Origin: Rhodococcus jostii RHA1
GTDB lineage: Bacteria > Actinomycetota > Actinomycetes > Mycobacteriales > Mycobacteriaceae
NCBI RefSeq assembly: GCF_000014565.1
Contig: NC_008268.1
Span: 7,740,766-7,804,765 of the forward strand
DNA length: 64,000 nt
Direction: 5' to 3'
Every line of letters starts with the position of its first letter. Within the stretch, counting starts at the first letter, position 1. Under the pieces are notes generated by a model. It searched no databases. It had not been told where the DNA came from and saw only the letters and a list, made by a program, of their open reading frames with translations. Below, piece by piece: positions 29,282 through 36,991 of the stretch. A program made the translations under genes and the position numbers.

Positions 29282-29463
29282 TCCGTGCTCCTCGATAAAT
29301 AGGCGACTCCTGTCACGGTAGTCGCCTTGTTCCCGAGCGTCTCAGTAAGCGTTGCTTCCCCCGGCCCGCACAGCGGAATCGATCCAGAAACCGGCGGCCG
29401 AGTGCCGACGCGAAGGCGGGCAGCCCTCCGTGAGGAACCGCCCGCCTTCCGGTGCGTACGCGG

Positions 29464-29637
29464 CTATTCCGCCCGGCCGATCCGCTTCCGCCCCGTGGGA
29501 GTCCCCGGCGATTCCGGCGGAATGAAATCCGATTTGATCGAGAACACGAACAGTGCCGACACCCCGACCACGACGACAAGAATGGTGAGGACTACGACCA
29601 CGTAGCCGAAACCGACACCAATTGCTGTCAAGTCCAT
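29464..29637 (-). CDS. Small single-pass membrane protein, 57 residues
   Basis: ATG 29637 is preceded by a near-perfect Shine-Dalgarno (GAGGAGGT, 8 bases upstream). The peptide starts MDLTAIGVGFGYVVVVLTIL, continues as a hydrophobic helix to about residue 33, then has a basic, Pro-rich cytosolic tail ending KRIGRAE. It lies 13 bases after the stop of the disrupted XRE/MmyB-type regulator and 182 bases upstream of ndh on the same strand. Function unknown. The strong ribosome binding site and clean helix make it a real gene. Co-regulation with ndh is possible. Confidence 0.75.
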   Translation of the reverse strand: MDLTAIGVGFGYVVVVLTILVVVVGVSALFVFSIKSDFIPPESPGTPTGRKRIGRAE

Positions 29638-30276
29638 CAGACCTACCTCCTCAGTCGCTGCTCACGCTACTGCGGAGGGTAGCCGCTGTCACCGCGTCGG
29701 CGGGGAAGAACGATTCGATGGCCAGCTCCGCGACCGTCACGTCGAGGGGAGTGCCGAACATCGTGGTCGTGCTGAGGAACGCCAGCACCGTCTCGTGGTG
29801 CCGGATCCGCAACGGCACGACGAGCGACCCCGGCAGTTCGGCGCTGCCGACTGTGCCACCGGGGTAGCCCTCCAACTCCCGCAGCAGGTCACGCAGTCCG
29901 TCGTCGCCGGTGACCGCGATCTGATGCCGCAGCCGGTGCAGGAGATGCCCCCGCCACTGCGCCAGGTCCAGGATGCGCGGTGCCATGCCGTCCGGGTGCA
30001 GGCTCAATCGCAGGACGTTCACGGGCGGCTCGAGCAATTCCGCGGCGCACCCCTCGGTCAGCACCGCGACCGCGTCGTTGGCGTCCACCATGTTCCAGTG
30101 CCGGTCGACGACCACCGCCGGGTACGGAGAATGCGCGGTGAGGATCTTCCCGATGGCATCGGCGATCGACGCCATCGGCACATCCGACAGTCGATGCTCC
30201 GGGAAGGCGGGCGCGAAACCGCCCGCGAGGAGCAGCGAATTGCGCTCACCGGATTAAACAGAGGAAGCCTGGCCCT

Positions 30277-30627
30277 TCAGGGCCGGGAGGAAGCTGATTC
30301 TGTCTGCGCGAGCGCCGTAGCGGGGTCGCTTTCTTTCGTGGGTTCTGGTCGTTTTTGGTTAGTGATGTACTCGGCGATGATGGCGAGTGGGCGTCCACCT
30401 GCGGAGGCGGCGAAGTGGGACGGTGACCAGAAGTGATTGCGCCACAGGTATTTCCGGATGTGGTCGGGGAACTCTTGGCGCAGGTATCGAGCGGAGACGC
30501 CCTCGAGGCTATTGACCAGGGTGGAGAGTTGCACGGTGGGTGGGAAGTGGATCAATAGGTGGACGTGGTCGGTTTCTCCGTTGAACTCGGTCAACGTTGC
30601 GCCGAACTTGTCACACACCTCTGCCAT
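30277..30627 (-). pseudogene. tnpA: TnpA (Y1 HUH transposase), N-terminally truncated
   Basis: The frame contains the HUH motif (HVHLLIHF) after EFNGETD, the SLEGVSARYLRQEF helix, the SPSHFAASAGG segment and the catalytic tyrosine in IAEYITNQ. These identify an IS200/IS605 Y1 transposase. Similarity begins only at IMAEVCDKF, giving ~116 residues from ATG 30627, while complete TnpA proteins have ~130-155 with ~45 residues ahead of EVC. The tnpB start lies just 52 bases upstream, so the 5' part was lost in an internal deletion. It is probably inactive, so the element would need TnpA from another copy. Confidence 0.8.
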
Positions 30628-30678
30628 GATCTGCCGGTGACATAGACCAATGGGCCTCAGCAGGGAAAGGCGCAGGGT

Positions 30679-31878
30679 GTGAAGCGGATCGTTGTCGTGA
30701 AGCTGGCTCCCACCCCGGGGCAGTATGTGGCGCTGAAATCGACGCTGGAGTTGTGCAACGCGGGGGCGAACATGGTTTCGCAGTTCGCGCACACCGCCAC
30801 TGATCGACGCCCGTTCGCGCTGCAAAAGCAGGTCTATGCCCAGCTCAAAGCGCGCGGGTTGTCGGCGCAACCGGCGATCCGGGTCCTCAAGAAAGTCGCG
30901 GATGCGTACGCGACCCGGAAGGCGAACCTGCTTAACGGGAATTACGGCACGCCAGGATCGAAACGGTATGCGAAGGTGGCAGGTAAGGCGATCGTGTTCC
31001 GCGAGGACGCGGGCCAACCGTTCGACGATCGGTGTTTGTCGTGGCAGATCGATCGATCGACGGTGTCGATCTGGACGACCGAGGGCCGGATGCGCAACGT
31101 CGGATTCGTGTGCGCGCCGTGGCAGCTGAAAATGCTCGCCGACCGCAAAGGCGAGTCGGATCTGATTTTCCGCGACGGATCTTTCTACCTGCACGCCAAC
31201 GTCGACACCGACGCACCGGATCAGCTGGTCCCCGCGGACGACCCCAACGGGTGGCTGGGCGTGGACTTGGGGATCGTGAACCTGGCGGTGACCACCGCAG
31301 ATGACCCGGCCGAACTCGACGTCCGGTGGTCCGGTGGTGCGGTCACCGCCCGCCGGAAAAAGAACGAAACCATGCGGTCCGCGCTGCAGAAGGTGGGGAC
31401 CAAGTCCGCGAAACGGAAACTGAAGAAGCGGCGTAGGAAGGAGACTCGGTACGCCACCGACATCAATCACCAACTCTCGAAAACGATTGTTGCCCAAGCA
31501 CAACGCACCGGTCAAGGAATCGCGGTAGAAGACCTGTCGGGGATCCGGGACCGGGTACGGCTCGCACGCAGACAACGGCAACAACTGCACTCCTGGGCAT
31601 ACGCGCAACTGCGTGACCAGATCACCTACAAGGCGCAAGCCGCAGGACTGCCGGTACAGGTGGTCAACCCGCGCAACACCAGTAAAACATGCCACCAGTG
31701 CGGGCACTGCGACACCGCGAACAGGCACAGTCAAGCACTCTTCCGGTGCCGCGGCTGCGGATGGACCGGCCACGCCGACCATAACGCCGCCGCCAACATT
31801 GCCGCACTCGGACACACCAACTACCGGGCCGCCCAATCAACCGTGCCTAAAGCAGCCACCCCTCTAACAGCCAGTTAG
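30679..31878 (+). CDS. tnpB: TnpB-family RNA-guided nuclease
   Basis: Encodes 399 residues from GTG 30679. TnpB, the ancestor of Cas12, cuts DNA next to a short motif under guidance of an RNA from the element right end, which favours element retention. The three RuvC acidic residues are in place: Asp in LGVDLGIVNLAV (~195), Glu in AVEDLSGI (~284) and Asp in HADHNAAANIA (~366). A four-Cys zinc ribbon (CHQCG...CRGCG) lies between the second and third. A Lys/Arg-rich patch (KRKLKKRRRKE) follows the insertion region. The protein appears complete. It is divergent from the broken tnpA. Confidence 0.93.
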   Translation: MKRIVVVKLAPTPGQYVALKSTLELCNAGANMVSQFAHTATDRRPFALQKQVYAQLKARGLSAQPAIRVLKKVADAYATRKANLLNGNYGTPGSKRYAKVAGKAIVFREDAGQPFDDRCLSWQIDRSTVSIWTTEGRMRNVGFVCAPWQLKMLADRKGESDLIFRDGSFYLHANVDTDAPDQLVPADDPNGWLGVDLGIVNLAVTTADDPAELDVRWSGGAVTARRKKNETMRSALQKVGTKSAKRKLKKRRRKETRYATDINHQLSKTIVAQAQRTGQGIAVEDLSGIRDRVRLARRQRQQLHSWAYAQLRDQITYKAQAAGLPVQVVNPRNTSKTCHQCGHCDTANRHSQALFRCRGCGWTGHADHNAAANIAALGHTNYRAAQSTVPKAATPLTAS

Positions 31879-31942
31879 AACGTGAGCAGCAAACCCGCGT
31901 CCTTCGGGACCGGGTAGTTGATGCAGGGGAATGTCGAGATGC
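31780..31942 (+). ncRNA. Predicted omega RNA from the IS605-type right end
   Basis: TnpB guide RNAs derive from the 3' end of tnpB plus the element right end and carry the flanking ~16-20 bases as guide. Here that region contains hairpins at 31864-31878 (CTAAC-AGCCA-GTTAG) and about 31893-31915 (CCCG-C-GTCC-TTCG-GGAC-CGGG). The guide would begin at 31923 and read into the disrupted regulator. The 5' limit is a guess. The prediction follows from the family, not from a transcript signal. Confidence 0.45.
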
Positions 31943-32183
31943 TCGCTGAGCCGCAGCAGCATCGCCCGGGTGGGATTCGACCGCCCGGTCTCCAGGAAGC
32001 TGACGTGGCGGCCGAGATGTCCGCCCGGTTCGCCAGTTCCAGCTGACTGAGCCGGCGGCGTTCCCGCCGCGTCCGCAGATGGGTGCCGACATGCGACGTT
32101 CGCCGATCGTCGAGGGTGGTCATGCGGCCAGTCTAGGGCGGCCGGATCGTCGTGATCATTACCTCGGACGTCATGGTCAGCGG

Positions 32184-33023
32184 TCAGGTGAGGTGATCGA
32201 ACTCCCCGGTCACCCACGCGCAGTGACGGGTGGCCGAGTATTCGAGCGCCTCCCGGCCGGCGTTGTCGATCACGTTGTCGAAGTTGCCGATGATGCGGTC
32301 GAATTCGAGGTGCGACAACTGGTCCGCGATGCGCCGCACCACCGCCGCGGACAGCGGCAGTCGGTTGGGGTACGACCGGAGGAACGACACCGTGCGGCGG
32401 TCCGGGTTGGGGAACACGCCGTCCCCGGTGAGGAGGACCCCGCGGCCGTCGGCGCCGTCCCGCCAGTGCGCGACGGCGCTGCCCGGGAAGTGCCCACCGA
32501 TCTGGTGCAGGGTCAGACCCGGCGTCACTTCGTGGGTGCCGGACCAGAACACGATCGGGCCGTCGGACCGTGCCAGCCATCCGCGGTCCGCGTCGGCCAC
32601 CAGGATGGGCACGTCGCCGAGCGCCTTGGACCACTGCGTCTGGACGCCGAACATGTGCGGGTGGCTGCCCGCGACGGCGAGGACCGGGCCGTGCGCGGCG
32701 ACGGCGGCGACGGCGGCGTCGTCGACGAACCCGATCGGATCCCACAGCAGCGACCCGGCGGGGGTGCGGATCACGAGGGACTGCTGGCCGATCGCGGTCT
32801 TCGGGTCCACGTACAGGCCGTGCAGCCCCGGCTCGACCTCGTGCTCGACCGCGCGGTACCCCGCACCGGCCAGCTTCTCCACGGTGGTCCACTCCTGACC
32901 GCCCAGCGGAATGTACTGGCGTTCGTCCGCGCAGATCGCGCACTCGTCGGGGAGCGGGGTGTTCGGGTCCTGTTCGACGCCGCACGTGGCGCAGAGATGA
33001 AATAACACCCCTCGATCATGCAT
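32184..33023 (-). CDS. MBL-fold metallo-hydrolase with N-terminal zinc-ribbon-like segment
   Basis: Encodes 279 residues from ATG 33023. The N-terminus has CATCGVEQ and CAIC, a four-Cys zinc-ribbon-like segment, followed by a metallo-beta-lactamase fold (HPHMFGVQTQW, then HQIGGHFPGSAVAHW and LTGDGVFPNPD). The classical HxHxDH is replaced by SHPHMFG, so metal ligation is modified, as in the YflN/Rv-type subgroup of this fold. The substrate is unknown. The next gene on the strand, azlD, ends 3 bases upstream, so it may be read through from the azlCD transcript. Confidence 0.82.
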   Translation of the reverse strand: MHDRGVLFHLCATCGVEQDPNTPLPDECAICADERQYIPLGGQEWTTVEKLAGAGYRAVEHEVEPGLHGLYVDPKTAIGQQSLVIRTPAGSLLWDPIGFVDDAAVAAVAAHGPVLAVAGSHPHMFGVQTQWSKALGDVPILVADADRGWLARSDGPIVFWSGTHEVTPGLTLHQIGGHFPGSAVAHWRDGADGRGVLLTGDGVFPNPDRRTVSFLRSYPNRLPLSAAVVRRIADQLSHLEFDRIIGNFDNVIDNAGREALEYSATRHCAWVTGEFDHLT

Positions 33024-33025
33024 CC

Positions 33026-33349
33026 TCACGGCACCCCGAGGAGCCGCAATCCGGCAGACGTGGCGGCCGCGGACAAGACGACGGCGACGAAAGGTGCCTT
33101 CCGCCAGGCGAGTAGGCCCGCGACGACGATGCCGGTGGGACGCGCCACCCCGGCGAGGTCGTGACCTTCGGTGAGCGCCGTCGTGCCGACCAGTGCGGTG
33201 AGCAGAACCACGGCGGCCGTCGCCATGGTCCGCTCCACCCAGGGCCGGGTGGCGATCCGCGGCCGCAGCGCCGGGCCCGTGAATCGGAAGGCGAAGGTGC
33301 CTGCCGCGAGAACCCCGACCGACCCGATCAGCACGAGGTGCCCGGTCAC
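33026..33349 (-). CDS. azlD: AzlD-family branched-chain amino acid export subunit
   Basis: Encodes 107 residues from GTG 33349, overlapping the azlC stop by 4 bases. It is a four-helix small membrane protein (VLIGSVGVLAAGTFAFRF, then the conserved WVERTMATAAVVLLTALV). AzlD pairs with AzlC to export branched-chain amino acids or analogues (LIV-E family). Confidence 0.88.
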   Translation of the reverse strand: MTGHLVLIGSVGVLAAGTFAFRFTGPALRPRIATRPWVERTMATAAVVLLTALVGTTALTEGHDLAGVARPTGIVVAGLLAWRKAPFVAVVLSAAATSAGLRLLGVP

Positions 33350-34011
33350 CGCAGCACCTTCCGCCGCACACCCGCGAGCAACCCGACCAGCGCCGCCAGC
33401 ACCGGAAGCCCGGCGGGCAGGAAGGGAGTAGTGGCCAGGGCGATCACACCGCCGGCCAGTACCGGCACCCGCACGTCCCGATCGCGCAACGCCGGCAGCA
33501 CCAGCGCCAGCAGCACCGCCGGGAACATGGTGTCCAGTCCCAGCACGGCGGGGTCGCCGATCGCCGTGCCCGCCACCGCGCCGAGCACGGCCCCGAGCGG
33601 CCAGCACACCGCGATCCCCACACCGCACGCCCAGTACGCGGCGCGCCTGCGGCCGGGGTCCGTCTCACCGAGGGCGAACACCACCGACTCGTCGTTCATC
33701 AGATGAGCGCCGAGGACGCGGCGCAGCCCGCGCCCCAGCACGTCCCCGACCGCCAGACCGAACGGCACATGCCGCGCGTTCACCAGCAGCCCGGCGATGG
33801 TCGCCGCGACCGGGCTGCCGCCTGCCGCGACGATGCCGATGAACAGGAACTCCGCAGAACCGGCGAGGACCAGCACCGACAGCGCGACGGGCAACCAGGC
33901 GTCCAGGCCCGAACCCACCGCGATGGCGCCGTACGACATGCCGACCAGTCCATCGGCCAGGCACACCAGCGCGATGTTCCGGAGGACCCGCACATCGAGT
34001 GTTCGCTTCAT
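33346..34011 (-). CDS. azlC: AzlC-family branched-chain amino acid exporter
   Basis: Encodes 221 residues from ATG 34011 (ATG 34020 is an in-frame alternative). The protein has ~5-7 hydrophobic segments with AzlC signatures: GMSYGAIAVGSGL, AGSAEFLFIGIVAAGGSP and NARHVPFGLA. It forms the large subunit of the AzlCD exporter. A divergent XRE-cupin gene lies 103 bases upstream with two identical-pattern dyads between or at the start codons, so it is likely repressed by that regulator. Confidence 0.9.
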   Translation of the reverse strand: MKRTLDVRVLRNIALVCLADGLVGMSYGAIAVGSGLDAWLPVALSVLVLAGSAEFLFIGIVAAGGSPVAATIAGLLVNARHVPFGLAVGDVLGRGLRRVLGAHLMNDESVVFALGETDPGRRRAAYWACGVGIAVCWPLGAVLGAVAGTAIGDPAVLGLDTMFPAVLLALVLPALRDRDVRVPVLAGGVIALATTPFLPAGLPVLAALVGLLAGVRRKVLR

Positions 34012-34016
34012 CGAAC
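34001..34016. promoter_or_regulatory. Dyad GTTCG-N6-CGAAC at the azlC start
   Basis: The sequence GTTCGCTTCATCGAAC overlaps the azlC start codon. It shares the GTTCG-N6-CGAAC pattern with the dyad at 34049-34064, 48 bases away. Confidence 0.65.
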
Positions 34017-34048
34017 GCATGACTTCTATACTGAACACATGGTGCGGT

Positions 34049-34064
34049 GTTCGTCAAGACGAAC
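34049..34064. promoter_or_regulatory. Dyad GTTCG-N6-CGAAC in the azlC/xre intergenic region
   Basis: GTTCGTCAAGACGAAC has perfect 7-base arms around AA. It lies between the divergent azlC and XRE-cupin genes and is the likely binding site of that regulator, controlling both directions. Confidence 0.72.
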
Positions 34065-34113
34065 GCAGCGCCCAAAATAATGAACACGAAGTCGGAAGTC
34101 GGGAAGGGGAACC

Positions 34114-34668
34114 ATGGCAGGGCAGTCCCCGCTGGGCTACATCGGGCCCTCGCTGCGTCGCGAACGGGAACGGTCGGGCATGTCCCTGACCGAGGTCGCC
34201 CGCCGCGCCGGGGTCGCGAAATCCACTCTGTCCCAACTCGAATCGGGGGGCGGCAACCCGAGCGTCGAAACCCTGTGGGCCCTCTGCGTCGCCCTGGACG
34301 TGCAGATGTCTCAACTCCTGGACCCGCCGCGGCCCCGCGTCCAGGTCATCCGGGCCGACGAGGGGCCGGAACTGACGTCCGACCGGTCCGACTACCGTGC
34401 GACTCTCGTCGCGTCCAGCCCGCCGTCGGCGCGCCGGGATCTGTACCGCCTCGCCGTCGAACCCGGCCCGGCCCGGGAATCCGAACCGCACATGCCCGGT
34501 GTGGTCGAACACGTCATCCTCAGCGCCGGGCGCGCACTGGTCGGCGTGGCGGGCGATCCGGTCGAACTCGGACCCGGTGACTACATCGCCTACCCCGGCG
34601 ATGTCGCACATGTGTTCGAAGCGCTGGAGGCGGGCACCCGCGCCGTCCTGGTGTCCGAGCACAACTGA
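34114..34668 (+). CDS. XRE-family regulator with C-terminal cupin sensor
   Basis: Encodes 184 residues from ATG 34114, preceded by GAAGGGGAA. An N-terminal Cro/CI-type helix-turn-helix (residues ~10-65, with LTEVARRAGVAKSTLSQLESG) is joined to a cupin_2 domain (~110-180, with LGPGDYIAYPGDVAHVFEAL). This class often senses an amino acid or similar small molecule and controls an adjacent exporter. It faces azlCD across the paired dyads. Autoregulation is likely. Confidence 0.9.
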   Translation: MAGQSPLGYIGPSLRRERERSGMSLTEVARRAGVAKSTLSQLESGGGNPSVETLWALCVALDVQMSQLLDPPRPRVQVIRADEGPELTSDRSDYRATLVASSPPSARRDLYRLAVEPGPARESEPHMPGVVEHVILSAGRALVGVAGDPVELGPGDYIAYPGDVAHVFEALEAGTRAVLVSEHN

Positions 34669-34698
34669 GGTCATTCGGCGAAATTTCTCCGTGCAGGG

Positions 34699-34726
34699 TG
34701 TCGATTCGGAAGGGTGACGTTCGTAT
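34699..34726 (+). promoter_or_regulatory. Candidate ECF42-type promoter
   Basis: TGTCGA at 34699-34704 followed after 17 bases by CGTAT fits the promoter pattern described for ECF42 sigma factors. The following operon itself encodes a DGPF/YCII protein and an ECF42-like sigma, so self-activation is expected. Confidence 0.6.
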
Positions 34727-34787
34727 AGGAGGTGAGGGCCGGCCATATCCGAAGGCGCCGGCTGTCCGATCCGAGGAGGAACCCGAG

Positions 34788-35147
34788 ATGACCCAGTACC
34801 TGTTGAGCGTGTACCAACCCGACGGACCCGCTCCCGAACCCGACGTCCTCGCGAAGATCGGCGACGATCTCGACGCCCTCAACCAGGAGATGGTGTCCGC
34901 GGGCGCGTGGGTGTTCAGCGGGGGACTGTGCGCCCCCACCACCGCGACCGTGCTGCGGGCCCGGGGCGGTGACGTGCTCGTCACCGACGGCCCGTACACC
35001 GAGGGCAAGGAGCATCTCGGCGGATTCACCATCGTCGAGGCGCCCGACCTGGACGCCGCCCTCGAATGGGGTCGCAAGCTCACCCGGGCGACGACCCTCC
35101 CGATCGAGGTCCGGCCGTTCGCTCACCACGACGGAGCCGGCGACTGA
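34788..35147 (+). CDS. YCII/DGPF-domain protein
   Basis: Encodes 119 residues from ATG 34788, with GAGGAGGA 7 bases upstream. The YCII-related fold is recognised by [10 protein letters not shown] at the start and [16 protein letters not shown] (the DGPF motif) in the middle. DGPF proteins are typically next to ECF42 sigma factors. Their biochemical role is unsettled; they are ferredoxin-like dimers. The sigma gene starts 1 base after its stop. Confidence 0.9.
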   Translation: MTQYLLSVYQPDGPAPEPDVLAKIGDDLDALNQEMVSAGAWVFSGGLCAPTTATVLRARGGDVLVTDGPYTEGKEHLGGFTIVEAPDLDAALEWGRKLTRATTLPIEVRPFAHHDGAGD

Positions 35148-35148
35148 C

Positions 35149-36360
35149 GTGGTCGGGTCCGCCGACATCGAACACGTGTTCGTTGAAGAACACGGTCGCG
35201 CGGTGTCCGTCCTGGTCGGGGTGTTCGGCGACATCGACATCGCCGAGGACGCCGTCCAGGATGCGTTCACCGAGGCGGTGCGGCGCTGGCCGTCGTCCGG
35301 GCTGCCGCCGAGCCCGGCCGGATGGATCATCACCACCGCCCGGCGCCGCACGATCGATCGGCTCCGGCGCGAGGCCTCCCGGCACGACCGCCACGCGCAG
35401 GCCGCCCTGCTGCTCGCCCGCGACGAACCGGTGGAGGAGGGCGTCGTGCACGACGACCGGCTACGCCTGATCTTCACGTGCTGCCACCCGGCGCTGGCCC
35501 CCGCCGCCCAGGTCGCGCTGACCCTCCGCCTCCTCGGCGGGCTCGGCACCGCGGAGATCGCGCGCGCATTCCTGGTCGCCGAGCCCACCATCGCGCAGCG
35601 CCTGGTCAGGGCCAAGGGGAAGATCCGGGACGCCCGGATCCCGTACCGGGTGCCGAACGAGGCCGATCTGCCGGACCGCCTCCGCGCCGTCCTGGCCGTC
35701 GTCTATCTGATCTTCAACGAGGGATACACGGCCAGTTCGGGGGACTGGCTGACGCGAGCGGACCTGTGCGCCGAGGCCATCCGCCTCGGCCGGGTCCTGG
35801 CCGCGCTGATGCCCGACGAACCGGAGGTCACCGGGCTGCTCGCGTTGATGGTGCTGATCGAGTCGAGGCGAGACGCCCGCACCGACGGCGACGGCCGGCT
35901 CGTGCTCCTGCCCGATCAGGACCGCAGTCGGTGGGATCGTGACCTCGTCGCCGAGGGGCAGTCGCTGGTGCGGAAATGCCTGCGACGGAACACGCCCGGG
36001 CAGTATCAGATTCAGGCCGCGATCAACGCCGTCCACAGCGACGCGGCGACGGCCGCCGACACCGACTGGTGGCAGATCCTGCAGCTGTACGACCAGTTGA
36101 TGCCGCTGGCGGCGAGTCCGGTGGTGGCGTTGAACCGGGCGGTCGCCGTGGCCGAGGTCAGGGGACCGGAGCAGGGGCTGGCCCTCGTCGACCAACTCGA
36201 CCTCGACAACTACCACCTATACCACGCGGTGCGGGCCGATCTGCTCCGCCGCCTCGGACGTCCCGACGAGGCGGCGCGCGCCTACGATGCGGCGCGCGAC
36301 CGCACCGAGAACGTGGCCGAGCGGGAATTCCTTCGGGAACAGCGCGATTCGCTCCGGTGA
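35149..36360 (+). CDS. ECF42-group RNA polymerase sigma factor
   Basis: Encodes 403 residues from GTG 35149. The first ~175 residues hold sigma-70 region 2 ([20 protein letters not shown]) and region 4 ([28 protein letters not shown]). A long C-terminal extension of ~220 residues, with helical repeats ([44 protein letters not shown]), is the TPR-like domain that defines the ECF42 group and replaces an anti-sigma factor as control element. It is coupled to the DGPF gene. Its regulon is unknown. Confidence 0.92.
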   Translation: MVGSADIEHVFVEEHGRAVSVLVGVFGDIDIAEDAVQDAFTEAVRRWPSSGLPPSPAGWIITTARRRTIDRLRREASRHDRHAQAALLLARDEPVEEGVVHDDRLRLIFTCCHPALAPAAQVALTLRLLGGLGTAEIARAFLVAEPTIAQRLVRAKGKIRDARIPYRVPNEADLPDRLRAVLAVVYLIFNEGYTASSGDWLTRADLCAEAIRLGRVLAALMPDEPEVTGLLALMVLIESRRDARTDGDGRLVLLPDQDRSRWDRDLVAEGQSLVRKCLRRNTPGQYQIQAAINAVHSDAATAADTDWWQILQLYDQLMPLAASPVVALNRAVAVAEVRGPEQGLALVDQLDLDNYHLYHAVRADLLRRLGRPDEAARAYDAARDRTENVAEREFLREQRDSLR

Positions 36361-36373
36361 TACGGGCTGCCGG

Positions 36374-36850
36374 TCAGAGACCCACCCCCGGTGGCAGGCA
36401 CACCGAGCCGAAACACGTCTCCGTGCGCACAGTGACGGGGAGAGGGTCCGCCGTCGCCGGCTTCGCGTACGCGGTCTCCGGGAGCGGCGCCGAACCCCAC
36501 ACCTCGTCACCGGGGCCCGCGTTCTCACTGCAGATCCAGTGGATCAGGTAGTCGCCGTCGGGCACCGCGTCGAACACGAAGTCCCGCGGTCCCGGCCCGA
36601 TCACCACATTCGATGCGTGGAACACCGCCACGGATTCGGGGTTCACGATGTCGTCCGCCGCATGCAGTCCGCCGAGTCCGCACACGATGTCCGCGCCGGT
36701 GTCGTTCGTGATCGTCGTCGTGACGGTGCTCCCGGCCACGGCGGCGGTGAGGGTCACATCGGGTGGGTCCGCGGCGGCGGGAGCGGCCAGGAACAGGGCG
36801 AGGGGGCCTGCGGCGATCAGCGTGACCGCGGCCCGGGGCACGAGTGTCAT
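36374..36850 (-). CDS. Secreted protein of unknown function
   Basis: Encodes 158 residues from ATG 36850 (the open frame extends 10 codons upstream). An N-terminal signal peptide with APAAADP cleavage region is followed by a beta-rich domain resembling a small Ig-like or expansin-type extracellular module; two cysteine pairs (CGLGG, ICSENAG, and TCFGSVC near the end) suggest disulphides. No family is recognised with certainty. It converges on the sigma gene, 13 bases away. Confidence 0.72.
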   Translation of the reverse strand: MTLVPRAAVTLIAAGPLALFLAAPAAADPPDVTLTAAVAGSTVTTTITNDTGADIVCGLGGLHAADDIVNPESVAVFHASNVVIGPGPRDFVFDAVPDGDYLIHWICSENAGPGDEVWGSAPLPETAYAKPATADPLPVTVRTETCFGSVCLPPGVGL

Positions 36851-36991
36851 CAGCGGAACCTTCGTTCTCGGCGGTCTCACTCCGGACGTCGCGGTATTGA
36901 TACCCGGCGTGTGGGCGTATAAACGGCGGCGGGCGACACGTCATGTTCCCCCGGTGGATCATTCGACGGCACCCGCCGGGGATCGGAGCAT

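Larger units (their letters stand above)
30250..31922. mobile_element. IS200/IS605-type element with TnpB and truncated TnpA
   Basis: The 1673-bp insertion has no terminal inverted repeats and no target duplication, as expected for single-strand (HUH) transposition. The ends are fixed by the reconstructed regulator frame. The left end has a subterminal hairpin at about 30268-30287 (GGCCCT-TC-AGGGCC core); the right end has hairpins at 31864-31878 and 31893-31915 (with a GTCC-TTCG-GGAC apex). tnpA (minus) and tnpB (plus) are divergent, as in IS605. The left-flank sequence GCGCTCAC is the candidate insertion motif/TAM. One nucleotide of the border is ambiguous because flanks share bases. Confidence 0.9.
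29651..32123 (-). pseudogene. XRE/MmyB-type transcriptional regulator split by an IS605-type element
   Basis: The N-terminal part runs from ATG 32123 to 31923 and contains the Cro/CI-type helix-turn-helix (LRTRRERRRLSQLELANRAD). The C-terminal part, 30249 to 29651, is the MmyB-like ligand domain (PYPAVVVDRHWNMVDANDAV). Removing 30250-31922 rejoins them in frame as HLDIPL-RERNSLLLAGGF, exactly the family sequence. A separate one-base deletion near 32010 breaks the frame between ADISA and RHVSFLETGRSNPTRAM. The regulator is therefore dead twice over, unless the frameshift is a sequencing error. It would have controlled the small membrane protein or its own operon. Confidence 0.93.

Noticed and set aside
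29651..30181. C-terminal half of the regulator as an independent 176-residue gene
   Set aside because: It begins inside the MmyB-like domain and rejoins the N-terminal half exactly when the IS element is removed.
30277..31836. 519-residue minus-strand frame as one gene
   Set aside because: Only its C-terminal ~116 residues resemble TnpA; the rest is antisense to the intact tnpB.
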